Positions 1-11,050 of a stretch of 64,000 bases of DNA are shown here, piece by piece (position 1 is the first letter of the stretch; each line of letters begins with the position of its first letter). The DNA is taken from contig JABAKD010000030.1 in assembly GCA_012845835.1 (NCBI GenBank), forward strand, positions 15,821,210 to 15,885,209, written 5' to 3'. The position numbers were made by a program, and so were the translations under genes. A model generated the notes under the pieces. It worked only from the letters and a program-made list of their open reading frames with translations. It ran no database searches and was not told where the DNA came from. Source of the stretch: Undaria pinnatifida (taxonomy: Eukaryota; Sar; Phaeophyceae; Laminariales; Alariaceae).

Positions 1-204
1 AGAAACGGGTTTTATAGTTTCCGCTCACAGACTGCCTAACATCACCCTGTTGACCCTCATGGCTACACTGTAGTTGCAAGGGGAGTCGCCGATCTATATC
101 CTTAATGAAAGCACGCAACCCGAAATACACGCGATCGGAGTATCACACACAGCTTGCAAAGACGAGTTTCGACAAAGTATTCGAACTCAACAGCTGGAGT
201 GTTT
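1..204 (-). repeat. Family A repeat end, cut by window edge
   Basis: This is the reverse-complement copy of the conserved A-element end that recurs at 7030, 15119, 20460 and 53860 on the plus strand. Its outer boundary is the CAGCTGGAGTGT motif at 191-202, followed by a T-rich run. Inner blocks in order are the 'aaacggg' block, a 'ctacactgtagttgcaagg' block, a 'gccgatctatatccttaatg' block and a 'gatcggagtatcacacac' block. The remainder of the element lies outside the window. Confidence 0.85.
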
Positions 205-516
205 TTTTATTTTTACATGAAACCACACCCCGGTGAAAACATTTTCAGTTGAATAATCGTATTACCGGGTTTAGTACCCTGCGAGGGGTGTTGTATATTA
301 TGAAACCCGGGTGATAATGTGCGGCTCGCACTGGTCACGAAAGGGGTGTGATAAACCGCGGGGTATGATAGCACCTCCGCACACCCACAGGGGGGAGTAG
401 ATGGTGTGTTAATTAGGGGTATGATCAAACGAAGTATGACAACATTGCCTGTACCCATTCGTACTGCTGCCGTACACTTGAAGAGTGCGGTATTGCGGGG
501 GGGTAATAGCAATGAC

Positions 517-867
517 TTAACGGAATGCGGCTGCGAGCGAATCAACAACTGGCTGTTGAGCTAGTGCAATGGCTGTCATATTGACGCCTGTTGTTGTGCC
601 AGCTGCTGCTGCTGTCGATTTTACAGCAGCAGCACCATGACCAGTGGAAGGATGAGCCGTACTTGTAGAAGGAGCCGCAGGTGTAGACAAAGTTTGCTCG
701 GGTCTTAAGAACGAGGTTATCAGTCGCTCATGCACAACTGTGGCCGTAGCAGTTGTCGAACGAGCGGAGGTGCTGGCGGCGGCACTGCGTTCTCCCTCCA
801 CGTTCTTGCTGTTGTTTGAGCTGTCGCTCAGGCTGGAAGTCCTCGGTATCGCCTCGGTAGCCAGCAT
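517..867 (-). CDS. Hypothetical Ala/Ser/Thr-rich ORF, 116 aa
   Basis: An ATG-initiated open frame encodes a low-complexity protein rich in alanine, serine and threonine, with a run of alanines from a CAG/CTG-type repeat. It has no recognisable domain, signal peptide or membrane segment. The opposite strand and adjacent frames are also partly open, and the trinucleotide bias itself suppresses stops. It may be a coding exon of a disordered protein or a chance frame produced by biased sequence. The second reading is at least as likely. Confidence 0.2.
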   Translation of the reverse strand: MLATEAIPRTSSLSDSSNNSKNVEGERSAAASTSARSTTATATVVHERLITSFLRPEQTLSTPAAPSTSTAHPSTGHGAAAVKSTAAAAGTTTGVNMTAIALAQQPVVDSLAAAFR

Positions 868-2416
868 CTAGAGAAATCACCATAGAGCCAGCGTATATCG
901 CTTTTTGCGCCCACCCGGGGGCATGAGATGGAGCATGACCGTTCTGACGAGCTCCTCTCACAGGGCTGGCCAAGGGGTTTCGCAGGATCATTTCGGTTCT
1001 CTGATACACCACATGGTTCTGGAGATAACGCTTGGTTCTCATTTTAGGCTCCGTTCCCATTTTTCTGAAAACTCTGTTAACTGTTGGAGGATTCATTACC
1101 GGACGTTTCCCCGCACACAACGGGTGTGCATTTTGTGTGATCCCCAGACAAATTCTGTGTCACCCCGGTACCCCGGTGATAGAAAGAGGGACCCGTGAAT
1201 ACATGCGGCGTAACCTCAAGCGGTGCGTTATTATCTGTAATCCGGGGGATAATACCACCGGGGTGCCGGGGTGTGTTTTTTGTGCGGGGTGTGGTCTCTT
1301 TTATGGGTGTGGTTTCTCTGGCAGTATACGGTAGTAGTGTACCGGGAATGGTGGAACGGGAGGAGTGCGTACCAGCCAACCCAAATCTGAATATTTCTAA
1401 CCCCATTTCTCACGGCAAGTGAGTACTGTCAGCCCATCCAGTGTTTATATGGCAAGTACCAGTTCCCCAGAGTACACCGATACCTACAAGGCACATTATA
1501 GAACGCAAATGATGGTGATTGTGTCTGGATGTTCCCAGCTTTTTGCCAGAGGGTGGGCGACTAATACGCAGGTGCTGTGATATTTGTGCGTGTTTTTGAA
1601 TCGTGTTGTGCTTGGGCTGGTGAGGTGGCTGGTACATTTTCTTGCAGACGATGGGCCTTGTTACAACGTCGTGCTCTCCCCGGAGTCGAACGAACTTGTT
1701 GCGGTGTAGGCGACACGTTTTGTTAATCGCCGTTTGGCTTCGTATTTCCATGTCGAAAGGAGCTGCACCAAAGCAAAAGCAGGTACGAAGGATGAGGACA
1801 CGATGAGTAACCCCCCTTGTAAATCTAGTGCGACACTCCTCGTGCTTAAGCCATAAGTCTGGAAGGACGTTATAAAGTATCTCCTTTTGCAGATGCCGAA
1901 TTATAGACGTTCAATATATTATGAGCAAACAGAGTTCTTGTACGTGGCTAATCTCGGAGCATACCACGAACACGGCCTGTGCCCTAAAGGGAGAGTTTTC
2001 GGTCGGGTGATTTTTCGGTCTTGCATGAAAATTTCTTTACCGCTTTTGCTGGCGCTTCTACGCATGAAGTGCACAGCGGTGTACAAACTCCATGATCAAG
2101 CAGCGGCTTGCCCTTGACGTTGGTGTACGTGCCGCTGCCAATTGCATTTACATCAAATCAACACATTTCGGAAAACAGCTGGCAGTTGCCGAGATGGATA
2201 TGAAGATTTCGCCGCCGCCACGTTGACTTTCGATGGTTGTGGAGGAGGCCAGCTGCGGCGGAGACTTGGAGCAGAGGAAATCATGAAACCGTTTGACCCC
2301 AGACTTGGGTATTCAACTGCAGGGAAAAGTTGTTATCGGGACGGGGGGAGGGGGGTCTTCACGAGAGGGGCGAGTAACGCCCGGGGCCGTCATGGAACGT
2401 GGAGGTGCAGAGGATC

Positions 2417-2443
2417 AGATATATATATATAGATATATATATG
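2417..2443. repeat. AT dinucleotide microsatellite
   Basis: An imperfect (AT)n run is interrupted once by AG. Confidence 0.9.
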
Positions 2444-3198
2444 TTTGCCTAACATTCCATGGTTATGACGAAGCAGATAATAACAAGAAACACAGTATGT
2501 GTTAGGTACGGCACTCGTCCACCAAACGTTATTCGGAACATATGGTGTTCGAACTGTATCATGAACCCGCCCACACAAACAGCAGTTCGTATGAATCAAT
2601 TATCATCTTCGCAAGCATTAAAATCTACTCGGCCTTTACGCTACCACAGTAACTACCATATTCAAAAGGCCTTGTTCCTTGCCCTATCGATTTCCTGTGA
2701 CTTGAGGTCTCTGTTCGCGTCATATATTATTCACGTGCATTGTTTCATCCTGTTTCGAACTCTTCTAGCGGGGATATCAAGGGAAACAACAGAAAATGTA
2801 GCTTCTGAATGACCAGACGCGTACTATACGTGTCCCAACCCGCAGCCGGAAAAACTTAAAACCGTCGAAAAAGGACAGGTGCAACCATCCGTTACTCACA
2901 TAGCTCTCTGGGTGGGCGAATGTCCACAAAATCAAAGAAATAGTGCTAATTCTGCGACCATCGATGGCGAAACCGCATGGATAAAGTTAAACATATTGTG
3001 CGGCGAACACCACCAGTGTCATGCCAAGTGGAACAAACAGAGTGTTCCGCAGGGCCAAGGAATGTCTACTTGCCCTGGTAGATCTGCGCCAGTACCACGC
3101 CCGTAAAAGGCACATGGCGATGTAGTTGTAAGACGTGACCGAAATAACCACAGCCATGAATCGAACCGTTTACCAGCTCCATTCTTGAGCCAATCGAC

Positions 3199-3506
3199 TT
3201 GAGTCTCATACACCGGGGCAAGCAAATTAAATCTCATACACCTAGGAAAGCAGTTCGAATCTCATACACCGAGACAAGCAACTTGAATATCATACACCGA
3301 GGACAGCAGCTTGAACTTCATACACCGAGGCAAGAAATTTGAATATCACACACCGAGGCAATACAATTGAACCTCATACACCGAGGCGAGCAACTTGGAT
3401 ATTATACACCGAGGCAAGGAAATTGAATCTCGTACACCGGGGCAAATAACTTGGATATCATACACCGATCCAAGCAACTTCAATATCATACACCGAGATC
3501 AAGGCT
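3199..3506. repeat. 28 bp minisatellite, 11 copies
   Basis: Eleven diverged head-to-tail copies of a 28 bp unit with core TCATACACCGAGGCAAGCAA were aligned by eye with no length change between units. The period is not a multiple of three, so it is not a coding repeat in one frame. Most units differ from each other at two to six positions, indicating an old array. Confidence 0.92.
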
Positions 3507-4127
3507 ACGGTAGGGGGGTTACTGATTTTCCAATACCGAGTATGAGGCATGAACACAAGCGATTTGGCGCCTCCTTGACAAATCAGTTTCGTTGAATTTT
3601 GTTGCCCATCGTAGCCAACCATCCTATTCGGGTTTCATATCGAAACTTTGAATATCACGAAAGCCTAAGACCGCTAAAAAACGGGGAGGTCCCTACCGCG
3701 AGTGACCCCGAGCCACTACAAACACGCCCGAAACGAGCCCTTTACCGAATCTGGTACATTCACGAAAAATATTTATTTGTGAGCGTGGGCCGAGAGAGTC
3801 CCAAAAACATCGCCAATAGTACACAACTTCTGTTACGCGATTCGTCATTTCGGAACTGTTTGGCACTCCACCCTGATGACAATACCACTAAATGGACAAA
3901 GTTTTGCACTCCACAGGTTCCCCCCGTCGACCTCCCATCATAACGAGTACAAATCAACGGCCAGCGCGTCGTGCGCACAAACACACAACAATTGACGCAG
4001 ATGCTCCACACAAGTAGATACGGCAAGAATCCGACACAGAGAGTGAACCGCTCTGGTCTGGCTTACGTCAAGCCTGATTCGCGTGACACACGTGGAGTCG
4101 CACATGCGTTTGCCTCCATCGAGCTCG
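3507..4127. other. 3' flank of the first beta-helix gene
   Basis: No gene is recognised. Overlapping short frames occur on both strands. Part of this interval probably carries the 3' untranslated region of the minus-strand gene ending at 4128. Confidence 0.5.
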
Positions 4128-5220
4128 CTAATCCAGGCACGTTCCGTCTTCAGCGTAGAACACCGTGGCACAGTCGTCGTCAACAACACCAATAAACGAA
4201 ACAGAGCTGGGTATATCAAGCTGACCACCGGACTCGACGTAAATTGTCGGGCCGGAGTAGCCCTCGGTGTCCCAAAAAACAGAATCATCCGAAAGCACGG
4301 TCTCGCCCGTAGATGATACATAGATTGTCTCGTCGTTCAACTCCACGACAAGAGCCGGGCCAGAAAACTTGAAGTACCCTCTGTTGTAAAGTGCGCTACC
4401 AGTGCCATCGTAACAGTCGCAGTCTATGAAGACGACGGATGCTTGGCTCTTGAATCTAAACTCTCCACCAGCCGCGTTGTATAGGGCACCACCGTCCCTT
4501 GCCCGAATAGATTCAAACCTGGTGCTACCTTTGATGTTGACCTTGCCTGCATTATAGATGGCTCCCCCGTTTCCACCTTCGTCGTCAGTGATGTATATAG
4601 ATGACATTTCTAACTCGCCGTTAAACAGCACCGAACCTTCTTCGCCGACGTACAGTCCCCCGCCCGGGCCGGGGGAACTTTCACCGCCGCCAGTGACGTC
4701 ACACCTCGTGAACGTTGCGTCTCCGTCTACCCGGAAGTAGCCGTCGGTGTAGACACAACCTCCGCTGCGGTCATTCGAGGAAAAGTCTGAGCTTTCGTCG
4801 GTCACGCTCCTGACACCGACATCGGTCATTTCCAAGTCGTTCAAGAAGCGGACAGTAGATCCCTCTCCGACAAATATGCCACCTCCGTCGACGTCTTCTC
4901 CCGACGGCCCGTTGAACTCCACACTCGTTTCCCAGTACAGCTTCGCTCCATTCGTCACCTCGAACCGAACCTCGTACAAATGGCACGAACCGTGGTAGTT
5001 CTCGAGGTTATCCACGCTAGCCGAAACGGTGAGAGTATTCGAGTCCATCCTCATGGTGGTGAAATTAACGCAGTCAATCTGTTGAAACGGATACATTTCT
5101 ATTTCGACATCCTGGGTCTTGGTCAAGTCAAACGCCGCCTGCAGCTCCTCACACGTTTCCACCAAACCGTGGCAAGAGTTTGAGAGCAGCTGAAGCACCA
5201 GAACGCTGAAAGCAATGTTT
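4128..5220 (-). CDS. Secreted beta-helix (POMP-like) protein, 3' exon
   Basis: The exon encodes about 364 residues and ends at a stop at 4128-4130. It opens with a hydrophobic segment (NIAFSVLVLQLLSNSCHG) typical of a secretion signal core. The mature part begins LVETCEELQAAF. At least six glycine turns follow at 40-60 residue spacing (GGGIFVGEGS, GGCVYTDG, GGGLYVGEEG, GGAIYNAG, GGALYNAAG, GSALYNRG), the pattern of right-handed beta-helix proteins related to chlamydial polymorphic outer membrane proteins. The C-terminus has two cysteines (DDDCATVF and GTCLD). No ATG lies upstream in frame before a TGA near 5301, so the start codon must be in an unseen 5' exon. The acceptor is CTTGCAG-like at 5221-5226. 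It is roughly two-thirds identical by eye to the paralogue at 50933-52019. Location outside the cell or at the cell wall is inferred; the function is unknown. Confidence 0.82.
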
Positions 5221-5262
5221 CTGCAAGCCGTTTGCGCAACGCGAGCAAGGGTAACAGACAAC
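5221..5262 (-). other. Putative 3' splice acceptor and pyrimidine-rich tract
   Basis: On the minus strand a T/C-rich stretch leads to GGCTTGCAG immediately before the signal-peptide codons. The paralogue has CCTTGCAG at exactly the same codon (intron phase 2), while in the paralogue the upstream frame is closed by TAA seven codon positions from the start of conserved coding sequence. This supports an intron rather than a non-ATG start. Confidence 0.6.
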
Positions 5263-5299
5263 AAGAGATGTATAGCGAGGTTTAGCGTTGCGTACCGTC

Positions 5300-7029
5300 A
5301 ATATTTGTAACACGCGGGGCACAAACATTCGTATACTCTTGCTGCATATGGGGAACACATGTCCGGACCTTTTCTGCAGCAAAAACGAAATTAGGAAAAA
5401 AAAGTTTGTCAAGCTCGCAATATACTATACGAGACTAAAAACACCTCCCCAACTGAATGCTTGTGGTTCAGTTGAGGACAGCTACATCTCATCACAAGCA
5501 ACAACAGTATAATATCTTGAACCACATTCATTATGGCGCCCTTGAGGGCGTCGGTGGCACCAGGAAGCAGCCGTTTCCGGCCGGAAATGACTGACGAGAT
5601 GATTTTGTGAAGTCCAACTTGCCAGCCAGCATCACCGAAAGAACGAGATTTTGCCGCAAAATTCACTATTTGTCGGTGTGGGAGCTACCAATAGTGTGTA
5701 CTTGCTGGATATAGCATGTGAATTTAGAGGCACGGTGTTCACCAAACGTTAGCTGGGGTGTCAGTTATTCAACGACTAGCATATGCAAATATTTGCAATT
5801 TTCACTTGGAAAAAGTGCGGACCAGACGAGAGAGTTACGTTCCTGTTAGGGATGGTCAATTGTTGCACTCACAATAGGTCTCACAGGGCCTAATATACTT
5901 CCCGAAACGTGGGGCCTGCTTGAAAATATCCTAGAAACGCTTGTAGAACACTTGGGGTGAGAGCGACGTGAAATACTGCGAGAAACAGCGCCTACGGTAT
6001 ACGGCAGGCGTTTGGTCGGTGTGGGCCATGCCTCGTTTATGGAAGAACGAACCTTCCCAACTCCTAAACCCGCCGTTATTCATAGTCAAAAGTGAGCAAA
6101 CTGGGGCAGCTTTGTTTCTAAAATGCAGGAAAGCACAGGAACATACAAAACGATGCTTATTGTGTTTCATAGATAGAATGAAGCATATTTTCGTCGAGGG
6201 TCGGGGTTGCAGGGGGATATACAATAGGTAAACGAGCCCCCCAAAGCCAGTCTCAGGTGCAGCTCGGACGAGTCGTGTGCAGGCTAGTCAGGGGACAATC
6301 GAGTTGGGGGTTTTGCTGATAACGTTGGAAGAAATGAGGTTGTCCCTGGATTTGCCAGTCCAACCAGTTATTCAGTACTATTTCCCACCGGTCTGCTCGT
6401 ATTTTTCCTTATATTAGGAGAATGGGGGGGGGAGGGGTACGGCTAGGCAGCATAACGTACGTTCAGTTGTGTGTGCTATCGCTTTATGCTACGTTTGAGA
6501 AAGATCGGAGGAGTCGAGTGATATGGTACCATTCAGAGGCTTGGTCACCCGAGACGACTGTACGCGATAATAGTTAGGAACCCGGCTGGTATCATTTTAG
6601 GAAGAGAAAGACACTATAATAGATGTGTGCGCGACATAGAGAGTAGATTGCAGGAGGCTGCGATGAGTGTATCTGGTCAAAGGGGGGAAGAAATTTCCCA
6701 CGTCCCTGAAAGCGATGTTGACCACGAAATTCGAACATAAACAGTAAATACCGTGAACATGGGACCATACGCGGTAAAATTTTACCCCTCAACAGCTTTT
6801 CAGTTTTCATCAATCCTGAACCTCCGGGCATCGGCTTGTAGGCTTACCCCGCGACACCCCGTGAGCATAGTGAGGGTCTGACGAAAAGTGAGGCCGTTTA
6901 AGCGTGCGCTCCGTTGATGTGCATTGACGCGCAAACGGCAGTCTGCCTTATCCCCGACGCAAGTGCTACTACTGATGTGGAACTCGAGACTACTTAAGGT
7001 AAATAAACAAATATAATGTAAAAATGAAA
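5300..7029. other. 5' flank of the beta-helix gene and intergenic DNA
   Basis: The first exon and promoter of the minus-strand gene at 4128-5220 should lie here, but I could not identify them. ORFs are short and conflicting. A poly-G run occurs near 6424-6436. Confidence 0.5.
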
Positions 7030-8065
7030 ATACACTCCAGCTGTGAGATCGAAGATTAAGTCGAAACTCATCTTTGCAAGCTATGTGTGATACTCCGATC
7101 GCCGCGTATTACGGGTTGTGTGTCCTCATTAAGGATATAGGTCGGCGACTCCCCTTGCAACTACAGTGTAGCTATCAGGGACAACAGAGTGATGTTAGGC
7201 AGTCTGTGCGCGGAAAGTATAAACCCGTTTCTGAGGAGGACAAAATCTGACAGCTGTGGAGGGAAATGTATCCTTTTATCAAGTGAATCCTGCAAGTCGA
7301 ATATCCGGTGAGGGGAGGGCGGAGTTTTTAAAGACGTGGGGGTATGGTTTTGATCGAAAGGGAGGGGAGGTGGGGTGGGGGGGACGGCTGGGGCAGCTCA
7401 ATTTGTGCGTGGAAAGTATAAACCCTTCAAGGGGATAAATCTGACTGTTTTGGAAAGAATGCACCAGTTTATCATGGGGGGGCGGGGGGCGAGACAGGCC
7501 GGGCAGCTCAATCTGTACGTAGAAACTATACACCCTTCAAGGAGATAAATGTGACGGTTTGGACTGAATGCACCAGTTTCTCATGTATATCATGTAAGCC
7601 GTACAACCAGCGAGTAGAGGGCGGAGTGTTCGAGGGAGTGTGGGGGGGTGGGGAGGTGGGGGGTGGGGGAGGGAGGGGGAGGCGGGGGGCGGGGGGGCGA
7701 AAGAGTTTTAGGTCGCACAGATGTAGGGGTTTGCTATACGCGTGGTGCTAGGTCTAGGCGATGGTGCGCGTAGTGGGGAAGGAGGGGGTGTTGGGGGCGC
7801 GGGGGGGGTGGGGATTGCAGCAGCGGCATGGATGGCTCTTGGAAGAGAATGAGGTGATATTCAGTGCGAGGGTGTGTTTATTACTCTGTCGGATTTCGAT
7901 GTCGGGTGGGGCGTTTGAGCGAGAGAGAGCGGGAAGGGGGCGGGGGGGGGGGGGGGCGGAAGGGTTTACAAGAGGTTTAGGTCACATAAAATATTTGAAT
8001 ACACCCCAGCTGTGAGATCAAAGATTTGGTCGAAACTCATTTTTGCAACATTGCGTGTATTTAGT
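7030..8065 (+). repeat. Family A element, left arm with G-rich tandem units
   Basis: The outer end begins TACACTCCAGCTGTGAGATC and is followed by the 'gatactccgatcg' and 'gtcggcgactccccttg' blocks. Two or three ~110 bp units follow, each with a GTGCGTGGAAA / TATAAACCCTTCAAGGGG / GCACCAGTTTATCATG order, separated by long G tracts. A second unit class (GGCATGGATGGCTCT to GGTGGGGCGTTTGAG) follows. The arm closes with a partial direct copy of the outer end at 8000-8065. Confidence 0.85.
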
Positions 8066-8105
8066 CTATAAACTATATATATATATGATCATGCGTTTAT
8101 GGGGG

Positions 8106-8405
8106 GTTTCGGTCAGGACGTTTCTCGGCCTCTGCATGCGATTCTCGGAACTTGAATTCTTGGGAAAATAGCTTCGTTCGAGCGCCGTTTTCTGCGGGCG
8201 GCTTACACGCCGCTTGCCCTGCCGTATCCGTTCCGCACCTGGCCGGGATCGGATACGTGGGCTGAGCGAGACAAGCGAGAAGTGCGCAAAATTTCGTATT
8301 TTGGGCTAAATACACGCGAGCTATTCTTGGATCTTGGCATATGCAGAGCTTCAACGAAAAAAACATGTGGGAAAGCATATATTTCCAAGTTGGCATCATT
8401 TCTCA
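8106..8405 (+). repeat. Diverged ~300 bp repeat, counterpart at 56100-56410
   Basis: Shared landmarks in order are TCGGTCAGGA, TTTCTCGGCCTC, a 'gcttcgttcgag-gccgt' block, CGCTTGCCCTGCCGTATCCG, GCGAGACAAGCGAGAAG and a closing CAAGTTGGCATCAT-like block. Divergence is high, with several small indels. Confidence 0.75.
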
Positions 8406-8409
8406 TCTG

Positions 8410-9094
8410 ACTACATATTTCGTCCCCATCACACTTTTTTCATGGTCGCACCTGGAAGCGTTCGGCCTGTTGTGCCCATCGTACGACTGACTGCTGTGTC
8501 GTTTCTTTTCGATATCGGGTTTCAAGATCATGAACACCTTTGTTCGAGCGTTTGTGGTTTTCGAGGGGGGCCGTTCCCTACCCAACAGCATTACACCCAG
8601 AGGCCGTGCTGATTCTTCATCCTGGAGAAATACAACTTATTATGATGTGGTCACAAACTGTGAGACAGAGTAAACCAAACAGTCGTAATCAATCAAGGTC
8701 TAAATCAAAAGGTCTAAATCAAATGAAATGCTAGTGTACCGGGTGCGAGAACACGAAAGGACAGGCCGGACAAAAAAAAATGGGAAACAAACAAAACGAA
8801 CGGAGTCTCTTTAAAAGTCGCAGTACGAGAAACAATGTTTTTGCTGTCTTTTCCATCGCCGCTCCAAAGAGTCGTTCCGTACATACATGTTGATCCACTA
8901 TCCACCCTCCATATCTCAGGACCCCATGATGATTATCCCACACTAACTCCATGTATGTTTATCCCCACAAACGAAACGTGGATGCATTTTTAATGGTAGC
9001 TGTAGGTGTGATTATCAAGGTAGTAGTGTTTCGAATGCTTTGTTGTGTGTATGGTCGCAAGAATTGCGCTGGCTACTGACGAATATTATTGTTG
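8410..9094. other. Element interior, nothing recognised
   Basis: No gene, repeat or RNA was identified. The ORFs are short and overlap on both strands. Confidence 0.5.
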
Positions 9095-9335
9095 TTTGTT
9101 GCTGGTCGATATATCGTGTGCGCCAGCAACTAATTGATGACAGTACTGTATAACAAAATATTGGGATCTTCTCGAAAATGTCATCTCGTGTTCGCGAGGA
9201 ATTAACCGATGATGATACAGAGCAATGGGGATCTTCCTTGACAATATCTCCCGTGTGCCAGCGCAATCGACGATATAGCAGTACGAAGTATCATAGAACA
9301 TAGGGATCTTATCCACAAAATTATCGTGATACCTA
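9095..9335. repeat. Diverged 65-75 bp tandem triplet
   Basis: Three units share a 'tctcgtgt-cg-cca' opening and a GGGATCTT core at 9163, 9228 and 9303. The units differ in length and sequence, so this is an old tandem amplification. Confidence 0.55.
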
Positions 9336-9799
9336 TTATTGCTACGCATACGCACGTCAGACGCAAGTCAATTGGAAAAATGAATAGAATATAATATACA
9401 GAAGAAAGGAAAGGGGTATTTTATTCCAATTCTAGATCACCCTGTCTGTGTTAAGATGAAGCAGGCGCTCATTGCTCTTATCTGTGGTGAGCAATTTGTA
9501 TGGCTGTTAGTATGCCGGGACATGGCGACTTGACCGCTCTTATTATGTATGTCCCGAATGACTTTATCGTGACGCTCTGGGCACCAACTGCATTGACTCA
9601 TCCCGACGTCGAGCGTTAAGTACGAATTGCGGTCGCATAGCACCTTTTTGCCCTACGCGAGCAGTATACAAGAAAACCGGCAAACATACTAGCAAGCTTA
9701 GGTTTCTGACCCAATCAACAAATGAAAACGGAATTTTCAGCGATGTTTTCAGTGAAGCATACATAAGCGACTAAGAGGTGATTATTCGGGCACAGCAAG
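9336..9799. other. Element interior, nothing recognised
   Basis: No supported gene. A short block near 9515-9575 (CTTGACCGCTCTTA and TCCCGAATGA) resembles one near 17135-17165, suggesting a small shared repeat. Confidence 0.4.
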
Positions 9800-9874
9800 T
9801 ATTCCAAGATTATTCGACCATTATGCCAGTGAGTCGAATACGCACTGTTCGTCCTAATTTCAGGCCTTTTTGTT

Positions 9875-10270
9875 AATGAATTAGTGGGGTATTAGTCCGT
9901 TTGACCACTTGCAAAAGGTTAACCTAAGGCTTACCCATACTAAGCCTTATAACACTCTCCTCCCTGAAACGGCGGGATAGCAGATCGGCCTGGCGGACCT
10001 GTCCATACATCCAAGCCGTTTCATTTCCTGGGTATACGGGGGGAGATTATTTTTTCAAGTTCTACATGGGGAAAGTCTGAAAAGGTTTATTATTAGGTGG
10101 GTGTGGGATTTGAACCCACGACCCCAAAAAGCCATGGTCTGTCGACGACGCCATTTTTTGACACGGTATTTTTTGAGGTATTAGTCTAGTGGGGTATTAG
10201 TCCGTTTGACCACTTGAAAAAGGTTAACCAATAGCTTACCCAAACTAGCCTTATAACATTTTTCCATGGT
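9875..10270. mobile_element. Insertion with tRNA-like segment, flanked by ~75 bp direct repeats
   Basis: Compared with the 57.4 kb copy, this stretch is extra sequence inside the interior repeat. A ~75 bp segment starting TAGTGGGGTATTAGTCCG occurs at 9886-9960 and again at 10188-10262. Between them, on the minus strand, a tRNA T-arm is plain: CGTGGGTTCAAATCCCACAC, with a box A-like TGGCGTCGTCG about 45 bases upstream. The acceptor strands do not pair, so it is not an intact tRNA gene. A tRNA-derived SINE remnant is the likeliest reading. Confidence 0.55.
10097..10170 (-). tRNA. tRNA-like relic (T arm and box B intact, acceptor lost)
   Basis: The minus strand has a perfect 5 bp T stem (GTGGG / CCCAC) around TTCAAAT and a GTTCAAATCC box B. 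The 3' acceptor-like ACCCACC has no matching 5' strand, since CAAAAAA sits where GGTGGGT would be expected. I treat it as part of the SINE-like insertion, not a working tRNA. Confidence 0.35.
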
Positions 10271-11050
10271 TGGAAATTATGCTCAAGTCGTGGCAGTCTT
10301 AGTTCCACATATTATTATGTCGTTTTTCTTCGAACACCCTTTTTGTGTTTCAAATTAACTGTACTTATGACCGGGGGGGGCTTAATTCCGAACACAAATG
10401 GCTCTAAGTCGTCCATTTATATTGCGTTTGGTGCCGTAGTTGATGTTCATCTGTTTCTCATCCACATTTTGAGCGTGCTTGCTCGGCACGCAAACCTGAC
10501 ATGGTCTCAAAATCGTTTTTTTGTGCGATATGCAAATAACTCATTGAGCTGCGCTCGCAACGCAAATGCTCGCCGTATGAGACGAGTATGCGAGAAAACC
10601 AGACTCGGTCGACATAATTGTGAGCTTACTGGGTCAAAGCCTACCAGTCAATCACGAAAAATAAGCCAACGGAATTGGGGCTGACACGCCGTACGGGGAG
10701 GTATATCGACCCGGGATATCATCGTTATAGTTCCCGCGTTGCTGGGGTTGTAGATATTCCTAGGATTTCTGAACCGGGGATGGGGCCCTATCTCCCCCGT
10801 GTGCGACGGAACTGCCCTCCATCGGTTGATGGGCCTCTATTATCCTCCTACTATTCTATGTCGATCTCTTGGCATTACTTTACGTTCTACACGCGTAGAC
10901 TATGTGTTTTGTGGTAACATTAATTTTCTCTCTATCGAATATTGAATCGAACAAGTCGAAGTACTGCCCTGCCCTACCCAGAGCATGGGTACCGGCGAAT
11001 GCCGGCAACAAATCAGAGCTCTTGTATAATTTATTACTATGATTGTGGCT

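Larger units (their letters stand above)
205..3198. other. Intergenic DNA without a recognised gene
   Basis: Only short conflicting open frames are seen here. Two G/T-rich low-complexity stretches (about 270-430 and 1230-1340) carry repeated GGGGTGTG-type words. A CTG/CAG-rich patch lies near 600-640 inside the Ala/Ser/Thr-rich frame annotated separately. Nothing else could be assigned. Confidence 0.6.
9800..11050 (+). repeat. Diverged interior repeat, counterpart at 57345-59125
   Basis: Long collinear similarity is visible: AAGCGTGCTTGCTCGGCACG-like, CTCAAAATCG then TTTTTTGTGCGA, GGTCAAAGCCTACCAG, TGACACGCCGT-CGGGGAGGTAT, CGACCCGGGATAT, CTATCTCCC-CGTGTGCGACG, and finally ATCGATCTCTTGGCATTA plus CCGGCGAATGCCGGC. 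The copy here has an extra ~390 bp (9875-10270). The copy at 57-59 kb has an extra ~950 bp with tandem units. Open frames over this region are repeat translations. Confidence 0.85.

Noticed and set aside
3199-3506. CRISPR array
   Set aside because: The 28 bp units are contiguous with no spacers, and the context is eukaryotic.
10097-10170. Functional tRNA gene
   Set aside because: Only the T arm and a box A-like word are present. The acceptor stem cannot form.
10343-10684. 113-codon plus-strand ORF
   Set aside because: It lies entirely in the interior repeat shared with 57.5-57.8 kb, where the frame is not kept.
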